From FEN-680 sp036781505 (GTDB taxonomy: Bacteria > Actinomycetota > Geothermincolia > Fen-727 > Anoxymicrobiaceae): a stretch of DNA of 5,376 bases. Of the stretch, positions 5,371-5,376 are shown one piece after another. The notes beneath the pieces were generated by a model. The model worked only from the letters and a program-made list of their open reading frames with translations. It was not told the origin of the DNA and made no database searches. Positions within the stretch are counted from its first letter, which is position 1; each line of letters starts with the position of its first letter. Made by a program: the position numbers and the translations under genes. The stretch is from positions 1-5,376 of the forward strand of contig DAIQAV010000166.1 in NCBI GenBank assembly GCA_036781505.1, given 5' to 3'.

Positions 5371-5376
5371 CTCCTG

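Overview
The window is GC-rich bacterial DNA with strong G/C preference at third codon positions, GTG and TTG starts beside ATG, and at least one start that looks leaderless. This fits an uncultured actinobacterial-type lineage, but no marker gene is present, so the taxonomy is a weak inference. No rRNA, tRNA, CRISPR array, phage gene or transposase was found.

Layout. Bases 1-681 hold the C-terminal part of a CrtI/amine-oxidase-like FAD-dependent oxidoreductase that begins before the window. It converges on a leftward two-gene unit: a 77-aa four-cysteine protein (1323 to 1090) and a 99-aa basic protein (1088 to 789), with the stop of one and the start of the other separated by one base. Nearly the whole gap between the convergent genes (682-788) is filled by a palindromic element with 31-bp arms, probably a REP/MITE-type repeat. 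Candidate divergent promoters at 1361-1440 serve the leftward unit and a rightward 435-aa MFS transporter (1501-2808). The transporter overlaps by 30 bp, tail to tail, a leftward class I glutamine amidotransferase-like gene (3444 to 2779). A 240-bp divergent intergenic region separates that gene from a rightward membrane sensor histidine kinase (3685-5133).

Directly after the kinase stop codon, in the same frame, lies a 62-codon stretch (5140-5328) that resembles the extreme C-terminus of a second histidine kinase. It is most likely the remnant of a lost kinase or of a partial duplication. The window ends in AT-rich DNA with a good promoter match that would drive a gene beyond the right edge.

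The genes do not form one pathway. They are separate small transcription units: redox enzyme, small proteins, exporter-like permease, amidotransferase and sensor kinase. No response regulator lies in the window. I see no clear multi-gene novel system. The points most worth a second look are the four-Cys small protein with its coupled partner, the in-frame kinase tail after the stop, and the palindromic element.
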